Assembly (NCBI RefSeq): GCF_045762675.1
Contig: NZ_JBJDLK010000004.1
Coordinates: 248,001-312,000, forward strand
Direction of reading: 5' to 3'
Source: Elizabethkingia meningoseptica_A
Lineage (GTDB): Bacteria; Bacteroidota; Bacteroidia; Flavobacteriales; Weeksellaceae
DNA: 64,000 bases
Position 1 is the first letter of the stretch; every line of letters begins with the position of its first letter. Both the position numbers and the translations under genes were made by a program. The notes below the pieces were generated by a model, which did no database searches, was not told the origin of the DNA, and saw nothing but the letters and a program-made list of their open reading frames with translations. Below, piece after piece: positions 26,807-35,151 of this stretch.

Positions 26807-27328
26807 TTATGGATTTTTAATTTGTTTGATTTCCGGTTTTTCCCGCCCGACAAAACGTTCGTTTCCAAGTAAAAATTGAATGGCTTTCGCTACATTTTTA
26901 TCAACACTCTGTTCTGTTTTCAGGAAGGAGATATATTTTATGATTTCATTTCTGAGCGACGGGCGTAGCTGATTGAATATTTCCAATGCGGCAGGATTTT
27001 CTTCCAGTGCTGTCAGCAATTTAGGATGGGCTTCAATTTTTCTTTCTTCCTCATCAATCTCTATGTGAATGTCCAGCAGTTCCCCGATTCTTTTAGGGGA
27101 GTTTTTCAGCATGGAGGTGTTAATGTACAGACGCCACTCCCCACTGTATTTTACAAGTGTTTGTTGGTAATCAATAGTATTCACACTTCCTTTTACAGGA
27201 ATTTTGCCTTTGTACTTTTTTTCATGTTGTAAAAGCGCTTCAAGAACAGGAGCCGGCAAAAATACAAACGGGTTGATTCCGATGCGGTCAAGCTTAGCTT
27301 TGAAATTGTATGTTTTATTTGTTCCCAT
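26807..27328 (-). CDS. DUF1905 plus YdeI/OmdA domain protein
   Basis: The 173-residue protein has an N-terminal DUF1905 beta-domain (YNFKAKLDRIGINPFVFLPAP, then VKGSVNTIDYQQTLVKYSGEWRL split over residues 43-65). A C-terminal helical OmdA/YdeI-type segment follows (ALEENPAALEIFNQLRPSLRNEIIKYI). This two-part layout is widespread in flavobacteria, but its function is unknown; the name comes from a poorly supported link to outer-membrane proteins and bacteriocin protection. It lies between another YdeI-like gene and DinB with 18- and 2-base gaps, so they are one operon. Confidence 0.82.
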   Translation of the reverse strand: MGTNKTYNFKAKLDRIGINPFVFLPAPVLEALLQHEKKYKGKIPVKGSVNTIDYQQTLVKYSGEWRLYINTSMLKNSPKRIGELLDIHIEIDEEERKIEAHPKLLTALEENPAALEIFNQLRPSLRNEIIKYISFLKTEQSVDKNVAKAIQFLLGNERFVGREKPEIKQIKNP

Positions 27329-27346
27329 TCTGTAAGTTGTATATTT

Positions 27347-27904
27347 TTACCTTAATCTTTTTTGCTGTTCACTTTCCTGTATCACTTTTTCAAGCCTCAA
27401 TAATCTTGTTTTTTCCTGTTTGGCACTCATAATCCAGTGAATCATTACCTTTTTATAAGAAGGTGCCTGTGCTGTGAAGAACTCCCATGCTGGCTTGTTA
27501 TCCTTAAATAAAGATTCAAGACTTTCCTCAAGCGGTGTTGTTTCTTTTTCGTGAGAATATATTCTTGATTTACTTTCTGAGCGTAAACTATAGGCTTTTA
27601 GTCCGGCTTCTTTCATAAGTCCCTGATTGGAAAGTGTTTCAATTTTTTTAATATTAATGGCGCTCCAGATGCTGTCCTTTTTTCGGGGTGTAAAACGTAT
27701 GGTATAACTTTCGTGATCAACGGATTTGCGTACACCATCTATCCATCCATAACACAGTGCCTGATCCACAGATTCAGACCAGCTCATAGAGGCTTTGCCA
27801 CTATTGACTTTATAAAAGCCAACCAGTAATTCGGCTTCGGATTGGTGGTTGATTTCCAGCCATTTTCTGAAATCTGATGATGTTGTGAAAAATCTGGGTT
27901 TCAT
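27347..27904 (-). CDS. YdeI/OmpD-associated family protein
   Basis: The 185-residue protein has the N-terminal motif RKWLEINHQSEAELLVGFYK, followed by SGKASMSWSESVDQALCYGW and IDGVRKSVDHESYTIRFTPR (a stretch conserved in this family). A helical C-terminus with KPAWEFFTAQAPSYKK follows. These are the hallmarks of the YdeI/OmpD-associated (bacteriocin-protection-like) family. The true function is unknown. It forms a three-gene run with the DUF1905 and DinB genes. Confidence 0.87.
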   Translation of the reverse strand: MKPRFFTTSSDFRKWLEINHQSEAELLVGFYKVNSGKASMSWSESVDQALCYGWIDGVRKSVDHESYTIRFTPRKKDSIWSAINIKKIETLSNQGLMKEAGLKAYSLRSESKSRIYSHEKETTPLEESLESLFKDNKPAWEFFTAQAPSYKKVMIHWIMSAKQEKTRLLRLEKVIQESEQQKRLR

Positions 27905-27926
27905 GTTTTAAGGCTTATAAAAATAT

Positions 27927-28310
27927 TTATAATTCAAAATGTCGGTTATGATTGGTATTCTCCGGATTAATCAGCGATTTATTACAGTAGGTAGCGGCTT
28001 CAAAATCGTGAACGCTCATAGCAAGAAAAGAAACATCCGGAAAAAGTGCTGTCAATTTTGTGATGATGAGTTTTGAAAGTGCCGCTTTTTGTTCCGTGCT
28101 GCGCCCTTCCATAATATATCCGAAAACGTGGATAAAGTTTTTTTTGTTTTCTCCCAGTTTATAATATTGTGCAGGCTGAATCCTTACTTTGATATCATTG
28201 GCTGCGAAAAGACCTGTTGAATCCGCTGCATTATATACAACCGTCATAATTTCGTCGGGCGTTTTATCCAGAATAATATCCTGTGAGCAGTCTATAATGA
28301 AATGGGGCAT
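27927..28310 (-). CDS. Tautomerase-superfamily protein, 5-carboxymethyl-2-hydroxymuconate isomerase-like
   Basis: The frame is open to 28373, but the internal Met is chosen because the next residue is Pro (MPHFII). In this superfamily an N-terminal Pro exposed after Met removal is the catalytic base. The 127-residue protein matches the CHMI/HpaF pattern (PHFIIDCSQDI, then AADSTGLFAANDIKVRI, NFIHVFGYIMEGR and a C-terminal helix). No other hydroxyphenylacetate-degradation genes are near, so the natural substrate is probably different. Confidence 0.82.
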   Translation of the reverse strand: MPHFIIDCSQDIILDKTPDEIMTVVYNAADSTGLFAANDIKVRIQPAQYYKLGENKKNFIHVFGYIMEGRSTEQKAALSKLIITKLTALFPDVSFLAMSVHDFEAATYCNKSLINPENTNHNRHFEL

Positions 28311-28392
28311 GATATTACTATTTTGTCTAATGATTTTGGCAATGATAAAAATAAGTAAAATATTGATTAACAATACTGCTGTGAAATAAAAA

Positions 28393-28411
28393 ACCGCTCT
28401 GAAAGAACGGT
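28393..28411. terminator. Terminator after the Nudix gene
   Basis: The inverted repeat ACCGCTCT / AGAACGGT (7 of 8 paired) has a 3-base loop and T-runs on both strands, placed 30 bases past the stop of the Nudix gene. The stem is nearly the same as that of the groEL terminator at 38.6 kb. Confidence 0.75.
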
Positions 28412-28442
28412 CTTTTTATTCCGGTATCGGATTAATATAAGA

Positions 28443-28841
28443 TTAGTCTAATAAGCCTTTATCTTTTAAGCTGTCGAAAATTAATTTATCCACTTCAGAT
28501 ATTTTGTCTTTATCCGAATATTTAAGCCACTTCATTTCTTCGATTTCGGAGCTTGCTTTCAATTCTCCGGAGTATTCGGCAGCGTAGCATGTCATTTTTA
28601 CCAATATGCCTTCTTCGTGTCCATGTGCCTGAGCTTCGAAAGTACCAATATAATTGAGTGTTTTGTTATCTATTGTTACGCTCAGTTCCTCGTTTATTTC
28701 ACGGACCAAAGCCTGTTCATCGGTTTCTCCGGGTTCTCTTTTACCACCGGGCAGATAGTATTTATCTTTCCCATAGCTTTTTGTGGAGAGTACGGCTTTG
28801 TCTTTTAATTCTATCCACGCCAGTTTGTCAATGATTTTCAT
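28443..28841 (-). CDS. Nudix hydrolase
   Basis: The 132-residue protein has an intact Nudix box at residues 33-55 (G KREPG E TDEQALV REINEE), with all catalytic Glu and Arg in place. Before it, KYYLPGGK forms the usual beta strand. The family hydrolyses nucleoside diphosphate-linked substrates with Mg or Mn. The substrate cannot be told from the sequence. It is followed by its own terminator, and the small membrane-protein gene lies 19 bases upstream. Confidence 0.93.
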   Translation of the reverse strand: MKIIDKLAWIELKDKAVLSTKSYGKDKYYLPGGKREPGETDEQALVREINEELSVTIDNKTLNYIGTFEAQAHGHEEGILVKMTCYAAEYSGELKASSEIEEMKWLKYSDKDKISEVDKLIFDSLKDKGLLD

Positions 28842-28860
28842 GTTTGTATAAAATGAGTAT

Positions 28861-29040
28861 TTATTTCTTTGAGTTTTTAATCAGAAAAAAGATACTGCCC
28901 ATAAATGTAGTAAGGTAAACCGCTGCTAATGCCGGTTTTTCAAATCTGAAATTCTGAAAATCGAATTGTTTAAACATGATTACGCCTAAAATAATGGCGA
29001 TAATTCCAAAGACAAAGGATAATGCTTTTTTATTTTCCAT
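28861..29040 (-). CDS. Small membrane protein, 59 aa
   Basis: A short complete frame translates to a protein with two hydrophobic helices (ALSFVFGIIAIILGVIMF and ALAAVYLTTFMGSIFFLI) linked by a basic/aromatic loop (KQFDFQNFRFEKP). It ends in a basic tail (KNSKK). The start ATG (MENKK) and the spacing, 19 bases to the Nudix gene and 51 bases from the TPR gene, support a real gene in the same operon. No homologous family is recognised. Confidence 0.7.
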   Translation of the reverse strand: MENKKALSFVFGIIAIILGVIMFKQFDFQNFRFEKPALAAVYLTTFMGSIFFLIKNSKK

Positions 29041-29091
29041 ATAGTTGTTTCGGGTTGTAAGAGTAACTAATTTATATTTTGCGGAAGATTT

Positions 29092-30135
29092 CTATTTCCA
29101 TTTATAATTTTTTGACCAGTCATAGAACTCTTTCACCTTATCGGCGCGTTGCTCGTGATACTGTATTGCATCTTTATTCTGGATGGCCAGAAAAATAATA
29201 TTGGCAAATGGTTCAACTAGTTTTTTGTCGTTCATTTCAATAAAATATGGCGCGAGAAAATCCCAGTAATAGCCATTTTTGTCTTTCTTGGATTCTTTCA
29301 TGGTTTGACATATACTGGTGAATTTATCTGCAAATTTCTGAACTTCAGTTTTATCCTTGTTTTTTTCATCGTAGTCCAGGGCAGAGGCTAGTGTTAAGGC
29401 AACATCGGTAATAGAGAAATCATTAGGAACTATTGTTTTTTTATTGATCTGATCGACTGATTTCTGATCAACAGCTACGTTTATTGTTTTATCTTCTTTT
29501 TGCGAAACACCTCGTTTCGCTAATGTTACGACTGATGCTAAATTTACCTTTGCTCTTGTAGATTTGTTGTCCAGTATAAGATATCGGCATGATGCTAATA
29601 TTGAAGCAACTCTGTTTGACTTATCAAGAACAGCAAGTGCATTGTATGATGCGGCATGATCGGGGTTTAGTTTGGTTGCTGTCTGAAAAGCTTCAGCAGC
29701 TTTTTCGTTTTCTTTTGTATTGAATAATGCAATGGCTTTATTGAAATAAAGCTGGTAATAGCCAGGATATTTTTTTATTCCTTCATCATAGGTTTTAATG
29801 GCTAAATCTGATTTTCCGGAATGATCCAGGGCATTTCCATATGTAACATATACAGACTTATTATCTCCGTTTGGATATAATTTGAAGATAAGCTCACATA
29901 CTTCAACGGCCTCACTGTATTTTTTTGAAGCTTCCAGAGTCATTGCTTTTTCAGCAAGTGCAAACGGATTGTTTTTATCTGCATTTAAGGCTTCATTATA
30001 TTTAGATAAAGCTTCTTCATATTTTCCCTGATCGTGAAGCGAAATGCCTTCACGAATTTTCTTTTCCGCCTGAGTGGTATCCTGAGCAAATACCAGTGTT
30101 GAAAAAAATATAAACAGAAAATAAAGTTTCTTCAT
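29092..30135 (-). CDS. Exported TPR-repeat protein
   Basis: The 347-residue protein has a signal peptide (FLFIFFSTLVFAQD) and at least three to four TPR units in the first 175 residues. Examples are GISLHDQGKYEEALSKYNEA, NPFALAEKAMTLEASKKYSE and NKAIALFNTKENEKAAEAF. The C-terminal half (about 180-347) has no recognised domain; it contains SICQTMKESKKDKNGYYW and a final Tyr/Trp/Lys tail. TPR proteins mediate protein contacts. A role at the envelope is likely because of the signal peptide, but no partner is evident. Confidence 0.82.
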   Translation of the reverse strand: MKKLYFLFIFFSTLVFAQDTTQAEKKIREGISLHDQGKYEEALSKYNEALNADKNNPFALAEKAMTLEASKKYSEAVEVCELIFKLYPNGDNKSVYVTYGNALDHSGKSDLAIKTYDEGIKKYPGYYQLYFNKAIALFNTKENEKAAEAFQTATKLNPDHAASYNALAVLDKSNRVASILASCRYLILDNKSTRAKVNLASVVTLAKRGVSQKEDKTINVAVDQKSVDQINKKTIVPNDFSITDVALTLASALDYDEKNKDKTEVQKFADKFTSICQTMKESKKDKNGYYWDFLAPYFIEMNDKKLVEPFANIIFLAIQNKDAIQYHEQRADKVKEFYDWSKNYKWK

Positions 30136-30248
30136 GTATTGATTTTTACTAACAGTTAAATTTACACATTATGTTGATTCGGGATATGAAAATAAGTTTT
30201 TAATACCCATTTTTATTTTATGGTCCTGGAATTTTTTGTCTGGACATA

Positions 30249-31019
30249 TTATTCATCTGTGCGTTTGTTTTCTAAAATTTCTGCTACAAATCCGCCACTT
30301 TTATCTTTAAAAACAGCCACCAGAAGATTGGCTTCACCTTCCTGATAGGTGCGCTTTATCGTAAGAAAATATTTACCGTCCTGTTTCTCAATATTTAAAA
30401 TTTCGTCAAGTGCACCATCGTCATTTCTAAGTTCAAAGTACGGATAATCACTTTCGTTATTTTTATTGCTGATTATTTTTACCAGTCCTTCATATTGTGC
30501 TGCTTTATCCCGGAAAATAACCGGAGAATTTACGGAGCATCCGGTTAAGCCGTCGGCATCTGAAACACCAGTGCCAAAATATGTTGTTGGTGTAAATGAA
30601 ACTTCGTTATTGTCGATTTTGAACGCTTTATTCGAGGAATCTTTTGCTGCTTCATATAGTTTTCGGCCATCAACATAACCTTCAAAATTTTTTGTTTTGA
30701 TCTTAACGTATCTGAATTCCTGGCAATGCGTATCGGTTGGTTTTTCTTTGTAGTATTTGTCACTTACTTCTGTGATGTCTGCAAATTGCCCGTTCAGGTT
30801 ACTGATATCTTTTATTTCTTTAAAATTTCCGTCCAGAAGTTTTATATCATTGCCTAATAAGACCGCTTTTCCGCCCGCTTTATGAAAGGTGATTTTGGAA
30901 GCTGTGGTATCCTGAACAGGATATTCCGTTTTTTCTGTGGGTGCAGAACTGCTTTTGGGTTCTTGCTTCCCGCAGGACGCCACTATTGTAAGGCTTATTG
31001 CTGCTATTAATTTATTCAT
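30249..31019 (-). CDS. Hypothetical lipoprotein, 256 aa
   Basis: The longer frame starts at 31118, but the Met at 31019 begins a standard lipoprotein signal (AAISLTIVASCGKQE) and lies 19 bases after the gene upstream. The mature protein is beta-rich with a conserved-looking core: GYVDGRKLYEAAKDSSNKAF, TPTTYFGTGVSDADGLTGC and FELRNDDGALDE. Segments such as TKNFEGYVDGRKLY look SH3b-like. No catalytic motif is visible. It is the last gene in a three-gene run with the DUF6304-like and 409-residue proteins. Confidence 0.65.
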   Translation of the reverse strand: MNKLIAAISLTIVASCGKQEPKSSSAPTEKTEYPVQDTTASKITFHKAGGKAVLLGNDIKLLDGNFKEIKDISNLNGQFADITEVSDKYYKEKPTDTHCQEFRYVKIKTKNFEGYVDGRKLYEAAKDSSNKAFKIDNNEVSFTPTTYFGTGVSDADGLTGCSVNSPVIFRDKAAQYEGLVKIISNKNNESDYPYFELRNDDGALDEILNIEKQDGKYFLTIKRTYQEGEANLLVAVFKDKSGGFVAEILENKRTDE

Positions 31020-31038
31020 TGTTGTCAGTGTTCTTTTT

Positions 31039-31737
31039 TTAACCACGGTAACCCGCTCCGTTTTTTCTGATTTCATACTGATTACAGCAATATATTTCCT
31101 GTACGGTGGTGGTTTCATCAGTTTCCAGATCCATATATTCCTGTTTATTGGTCACTTTTTTATATTTCTCTTTTTGGGCAGCAAAGCACAGCATTGTCCC
31201 AAAGCCACTTTGTCCGTAAACGCTATAATCACCATACAAACAACCATAACAATTTTTAAAATGATACCTTTCTCCGAATTGACTATGGATATCGTCTAAC
31301 GCAGTTTCCATCAGATCGCCGGTACCAGTATAAAGCTTTCCTTCGATGGTTAAAGAGATTGAAATTCTCTCATCTTCAATTCCGCCGTCTGGCTCAGCAT
31401 TGCCCAGTATGTATTCAATCTTCAGATCCGAATAAAATTCCGCATCTGTGGTTTTGTCTATAACAAGCTGTGGAACCAAAATTTCAAAAGTACAATTACA
31501 AAGTTCTTCTCTGACTTTTTCGGAGTTGTAAACGGGTGTTTTGCTCCATGTAAACCTTTGCAGTTGCTGCTCGGTATATTTTGTTTTATCATCTACAGAC
31601 AGATCAGAAAATTCGGAACCCGAAAATTTCACACCATCAATTTCGGTATACAGATTTTTAAAATCGTTTTCAACAATAATAGAAACCGTACCGGAATTGT
31701 CGGCGTATGTTCCGTTGTATTTTTTTCGCTCTGCCAT
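31039..31737 (-). CDS. Cytoplasmic DUF6304-like protein, 232 aa
   Basis: There is no signal peptide. The protein has an N-terminal part of beta strands (YNGTYADNSGTVSIIVEN) and a Cys-containing patch near the C-terminus, CYGCLYGDYSVYGQSGFGTM. This resembles the signature of a family of uncharacterised proteins (DUF6304), recalled from memory, so the label is tentative. The two Cys of CYGC, with further Cys in LCNCTF and IYCCNQY, could bind metal or form a disulfide. The gene sits 8 bases after the 409-residue exported protein gene and 19 before the lipoprotein gene. An immunity or sensor role has been suggested for similar proteins elsewhere; nothing here proves it. Confidence 0.55.
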   Translation of the reverse strand: MAERKKYNGTYADNSGTVSIIVENDFKNLYTEIDGVKFSGSEFSDLSVDDKTKYTEQQLQRFTWSKTPVYNSEKVREELCNCTFEILVPQLVIDKTTDAEFYSDLKIEYILGNAEPDGGIEDERISISLTIEGKLYTGTGDLMETALDDIHSQFGERYHFKNCYGCLYGDYSVYGQSGFGTMLCFAAQKEKYKKVTNKQEYMDLETDETTTVQEIYCCNQYEIRKNGAGYRG

Positions 31738-31745
31738 TCAGGTTT

Positions 31746-32975
31746 TTAGTTTGCGGCTTTCTTGTAATCATTGAACTTTTTATCGGAAAGTTCGTTTTCA
31801 TATTTATCCATATCGGCGATTTCAGCTAAAACGGATATATTCTCAATTTTTTTTTCAATAAGATTTTGACGCTCGTCATAAGTTGTAACCGTTACCTTAT
31901 TACCCGAGTATATTTTTTTCTCTCTCAGTACACCATATTTATATAATTCATAAGTTCCGGAAGTGTATAATTTTTTTATTTTTTCTTTTCCGTCAATATC
32001 ATATTCTATATGAATTCCGGGATCTTCTGATTCCAGCAGTTTCCCATCTGCACTGTATTTTCTGAAAGTATCTTTTTGAAAATCTTTTTGGGTAACAAGC
32101 TTGTTCCCTTCGTACCTTACTTTTGTTATTGGTTTGGTATTAAGAAAAACGGTAACAGTAGAATCTCTTCGGCTTCTGTTCAGATTTTGTTTAACCTCTG
32201 TCAGGGTAATAATATAATTGCCAGCTGTATCTTTTTTAATATCCTCCAGATTTGTTTTGTCAAATATAAGCTGTTTGCTTTTCCACCTTTTCTCATTCAG
32301 CATTTTCCCATCTTTGTACAGATACCGGATTTCTGCATCTTTGGCTTTAGAAAAGGTAACACCATCTAGAAGACCATTTTTTGATGTGAAAACAAATTTT
32401 GCATTCGGATCTTTTTCGATGCTTACACAATACGTTCCGTCGTCAAACGGAATTCTGTTCGCATCGGTTACATAATATTTCCCTTCTTCATTGGTCTCAA
32501 TTCTTCCAAGTTGTTCTGCACGAATCTGAATAGTGTCAGCTTTTTTTGTTATTTTTTCATCATACCACGGTGTGGGTTGTGTAAGATAAAGCTGGTCGTT
32601 TTTCATGATTATAGCCATTGTGCCCAGTCGGAAATCATTCAGACCTTTACAGCCTTTGTCTATAGCAGCCTGCTTGGTAGAAAATGTGATATGTGATTTC
32701 TCTATATGGTAAGCTCCGGATAAATTTACTTTGCAGCTGGAAGAAACATCCATATGAAAATGATAATTGTTTTTTTTATCAAATTCCAGAAAATCAAATT
32801 CAGCATCAGGCTTAGGCTTTTCCTTGAGTGGTACAAAAGTCCATGTGTCGGCATTGCCGTAATGCGTTGTAACTTTCCAGTATGTATTTGCAAGGTTTTG
32901 GATATTATTCTGTGCAAAAGCATATTGTGAAAAGAATGTGAATAAGGTTATTATAAGGCTAAAGTTTAATTTCAT
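31746..32975 (-). CDS. Hypothetical exported protein, 409 aa
   Basis: It has a signal peptide (LIITLFTFFSQYAFAQN) and a beta-strand-rich body. The first part (residues 25-130) has lipocalin/META-like strands (NTYWKVTTHYGNADTWTF, YHFHMDVSSSCKVNLSGAYH). The second half contains repeated short units of the kind RYEGNKLVTQKDF and YDIDGKEKIKKLYTSGTYE, reminiscent of the YwqK/MORN-type 'text-like' repeats. No catalytic motif is visible. It heads the run of three genes and has its own leader of about 60 bases. Confidence 0.6.
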   Translation of the reverse strand: MKLNFSLIITLFTFFSQYAFAQNNIQNLANTYWKVTTHYGNADTWTFVPLKEKPKPDAEFDFLEFDKKNNYHFHMDVSSSCKVNLSGAYHIEKSHITFSTKQAAIDKGCKGLNDFRLGTMAIIMKNDQLYLTQPTPWYDEKITKKADTIQIRAEQLGRIETNEEGKYYVTDANRIPFDDGTYCVSIEKDPNAKFVFTSKNGLLDGVTFSKAKDAEIRYLYKDGKMLNEKRWKSKQLIFDKTNLEDIKKDTAGNYIITLTEVKQNLNRSRRDSTVTVFLNTKPITKVRYEGNKLVTQKDFQKDTFRKYSADGKLLESEDPGIHIEYDIDGKEKIKKLYTSGTYELYKYGVLREKKIYSGNKVTVTTYDERQNLIEKKIENISVLAEIADMDKYENELSDKKFNDYKKAAN

Positions 32976-33034
32976 TTATGTTTTATTTTACCTGATACAA
33001 ATGTTACGTTAATGTTACTGATACAATCCTTTTT

Positions 33035-33889
33035 CTACGATTTAATCAGATCGATTGTATTCTCATCGTTAAAATTTTTTTGTTTTTGCAACTGAATATT
33101 CCGGAAGGTTTCTCTGGATTCCGGTGCTATGGTTGTTTCCATACTTTGAAGTGTTCCAACCATATTATTTACAAAATTCTTTTTAGCCTCCCGCAAGCCT
33201 GCCATAGTTGTTATGTTAGCATTTTCATACCTGCGTTTTTCAATAGTCAGCGTTTTACCTTTTAGCTGACTGCTTGGTATAGATTTTACAAGCTCAAAAT
33301 CATAATCTCCGCTTTGATCGGATATTTTGATAATTAGTCCCGGTAATCCGGTAAATTTATAGGGACCATAAGCAAGTGGAATATCTGTAGTATACCATGC
33401 CGTCCAGTCTCTTCCGTTGTAATTGATTTCTGCTTTTCTGCAGTTGAATGATTGTATCGTTTTTGACTCATCTACAAGTTTCCAGTTATTGATCACAGGT
33501 TCTTTATAGCTGAGTAATGACATTCCGGCTCTTTCAAAATACTGTGTGTTCTGATTGGTTTGTAGTATGGTGTACGGAAATCTGGTCTTTGGAAGAGATA
33601 TTCCTTTCATATTGACATTGGTAAACCCGCCTACCGTTGCTTTCTGAAATTCGCTCTGAAAGGTAGAATCATATTTTATGGATTTCTCGCTAATGAAATA
33701 TGCACGATCCTTCAGCACCTGCAAAGAGAATAGTTCTTCGAATACCTGATCGGGGGTTGATTTGTATAATTTTGCTTTCAGGGAGTAAGTGAAGTCAGCG
33801 ATAAGTGTATCTTTTTTTTCTGTCTGAGAATAGAGGAATGCAAATAAAAAGAAGAGTAGAAATGTTGAAACTTTCTTAGCGTTATTCAT
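33035..33889 (-). CDS. GLPGLI family protein (T9-related exported protein)
   Basis: The internal Met at 33889 starts a standard signal peptide (STFLLFFLFAFLYSQTE), and the longer frame adds only ten residues of unlikely leader. The 284-residue protein carries the eponymous motif in FTGLPGLIIKISDQSGDYDF, together with AWYTTDIPLAYGPYKF and the Cys-containing NCRKAEINYNGRDWTAWY (about residue 145), as in the family. GLPGLI proteins are abundant exported proteins of Bacteroidota with unknown function, often linked to porin or transporter clusters. It stands next to several lipoprotein genes on the same strand. Confidence 0.9.
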   Translation of the reverse strand: MNNAKKVSTFLLFFLFAFLYSQTEKKDTLIADFTYSLKAKLYKSTPDQVFEELFSLQVLKDRAYFISEKSIKYDSTFQSEFQKATVGGFTNVNMKGISLPKTRFPYTILQTNQNTQYFERAGMSLLSYKEPVINNWKLVDESKTIQSFNCRKAEINYNGRDWTAWYTTDIPLAYGPYKFTGLPGLIIKISDQSGDYDFELVKSIPSSQLKGKTLTIEKRRYENANITTMAGLREAKKNFVNNMVGTLQSMETTIAPESRETFRNIQLQKQKNFNDENTIDLIKS

Positions 33890-34040
33890 GGCGTTTGGTG
33901 TAAAAAGTAAAAATAACATTTATTCTTAGACTTACGAGCCTGCACGATAAATATTTCCCTAAAATTGGATCTATTTTATTGTTCTTTTTAATCTATGGTA
34001 AAAGTCGCCATAATATTTTCCATTATCTATGTCCTTCTTT

Positions 34041-34712
34041 TCAGGCAGAACAAACTTCAAACCTGTCTATTGCAGTTAGATACCATTTATTATTTATTTT
34101 GGCTATGTAGAAAATAAAAGCTTCCTGATTTTTACCAATTAAAGTTACTTTATGACTTTTACGCTCTATTTCTTCAAATAACTGAATCTCTTTTTTATTC
34201 CAAATGGTTTCTTCCGTAAGCTTATTTTCATTTATTGCAATTGTGGATAAAAATTTGTCTTTAGTCATCATATCAACATAAATTCCGGAAGGCTTATTCC
34301 AGCTTTCAGTTTCACAGCTAAACACAGGAGAACCCGTTTCATTTATCAGATATTGTGTCTCAAAATTTGTGTCATACGGTAAATATTCAGGGACAGGTTC
34401 GTTGAATGAGATTTTTTTTTCGGTAGAGATATTATCAGCGACACCTCTGGCAAACAGAAATGTAAGGCCGTAATCTTTATAAATTAAGCTGTTTAAGGTA
34501 TTTTCATCTTTCCTTTGATAGGCCTTAACGATTTTTATTACCGTATCTTTCATTTCATCCTTTTCGGTAGTCGATTTAATTTCTTTTGAAATTGAGTTCT
34601 CCGTATTTGTGTTCTCAACCGAAATTTTGTTTTCGACTTTTTCATTTTTCTGACCGCAAGAAAACGTCATATAGCTTAAAAAGACAATAAATGTTATGCT
34701 TTTATTTTTCAA
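34041..34712 (-). CDS. Hypothetical lipoprotein, 223 aa
   Basis: It has a lipoprotein signal (FLSYMTFSCGQKNEK) and a Ser/Thr/Glu-rich linker to about residue 50. A compact domain follows (VIKIVKAYQRKDENTLNSLI..YGLTFLFARGVADNIS..). Its overall look, with AYQRKDENTLNSLI near the start and IFYIAKINNKWYLTAIDRF at the end, resembles the NTF2-like/SnoaL type of small ligand-binding domains found in lipoproteins. The gene starts 1 base after the stop of the small gene upstream, so the two are co-transcribed. Confidence 0.6.
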   Translation of the reverse strand: MKNKSITFIVFLSYMTFSCGQKNEKVENKISVENTNTENSISKEIKSTTEKDEMKDTVIKIVKAYQRKDENTLNSLIYKDYGLTFLFARGVADNISTEKKISFNEPVPEYLPYDTNFETQYLINETGSPVFSCETESWNKPSGIYVDMMTKDKFLSTIAINENKLTEETIWNKKEIQLFEEIERKSHKVTLIGKNQEAFIFYIAKINNKWYLTAIDRFEVCSA

Positions 34713-34713
34713 T

Positions 34714-35010
34714 TTACTTTTTATTATTTTTCAATTCGCTTTCATGTTGAATCCCATTTGCATTAATTCTGCAATTCCATTTGCAAATCGGAAATAATCC
34801 CGTCTTATTTAGCTCTACAGTTCCACTGGCTACTAAATTGTCAACAACGCCATTTTCATCCGTATCATCCATATAAATGTCAATTTCTTTGCCCGGGAAT
34901 AGTAAAACTTCTTGCCCGCTATAGTCCAATTTAATGTCCTGCTGGGAAAGCAAAACCAAATCGCTTTCAATAAGTTCGTTAAAGTCAACTTGAATTCTGG
35001 CGGGTTTCAT
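34714..35010 (-). CDS. Small cytoplasmic protein, 98 aa
   Basis: It is a short acidic protein without a signal peptide (ARIQVDFNELIESDLVLLS..). The segment DIYMDDTDENGVVDNLVASG is rich in Asp/Asn and resembles a calcium-binding loop, but no family is known to me. The middle part with Cys (PICKWNCRINANG) could bind metal. It is translationally coupled to the lipoprotein gene downstream (1-base gap), and a TAnnTTTG box precedes it. Confidence 0.55.
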   Translation of the reverse strand: MKPARIQVDFNELIESDLVLLSQQDIKLDYSGQEVLLFPGKEIDIYMDDTDENGVVDNLVASGTVELNKTGLFPICKWNCRINANGIQHESELKNNKK

Positions 35011-35054
35011 CTCAATTTGTATACTGTTTTTGCTTTAGCTATTTGCTATGGAAA

Positions 35055-35062
35055 CAAATATA
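35055..35062 (-). promoter_or_regulatory. Predicted -7 box for the 98-aa protein and lipoprotein genes
   Basis: On the minus strand it reads TATATTTG, an exact TAnnTTTG match, 45 bases before the start codon. Confidence 0.45.
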
Positions 35063-35116
35063 AATAAAAGTTGAACAATGAAAAATGGCTGGTTCCGGCT
35101 AATTTATAAGGATACA

Positions 35117-35137
35117 GGCACGAGCGTGACGCTCGCG
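35117..35137. repeat. REP-like palindrome, copy 1
   Basis: GGCACGAGCGTGACGCTCGC contains the inverted repeat CGAGCG-TGA-CGCTCG. The same 21-base core recurs at 37620 in the same orientation. It lies just past the 3' end of a minus-strand gene. It is GC-rich in an AT-rich region, as expected for an REP-type element. Confidence 0.75.
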
Positions 35138-35151
35138 CCAGCGAGGGAGTT

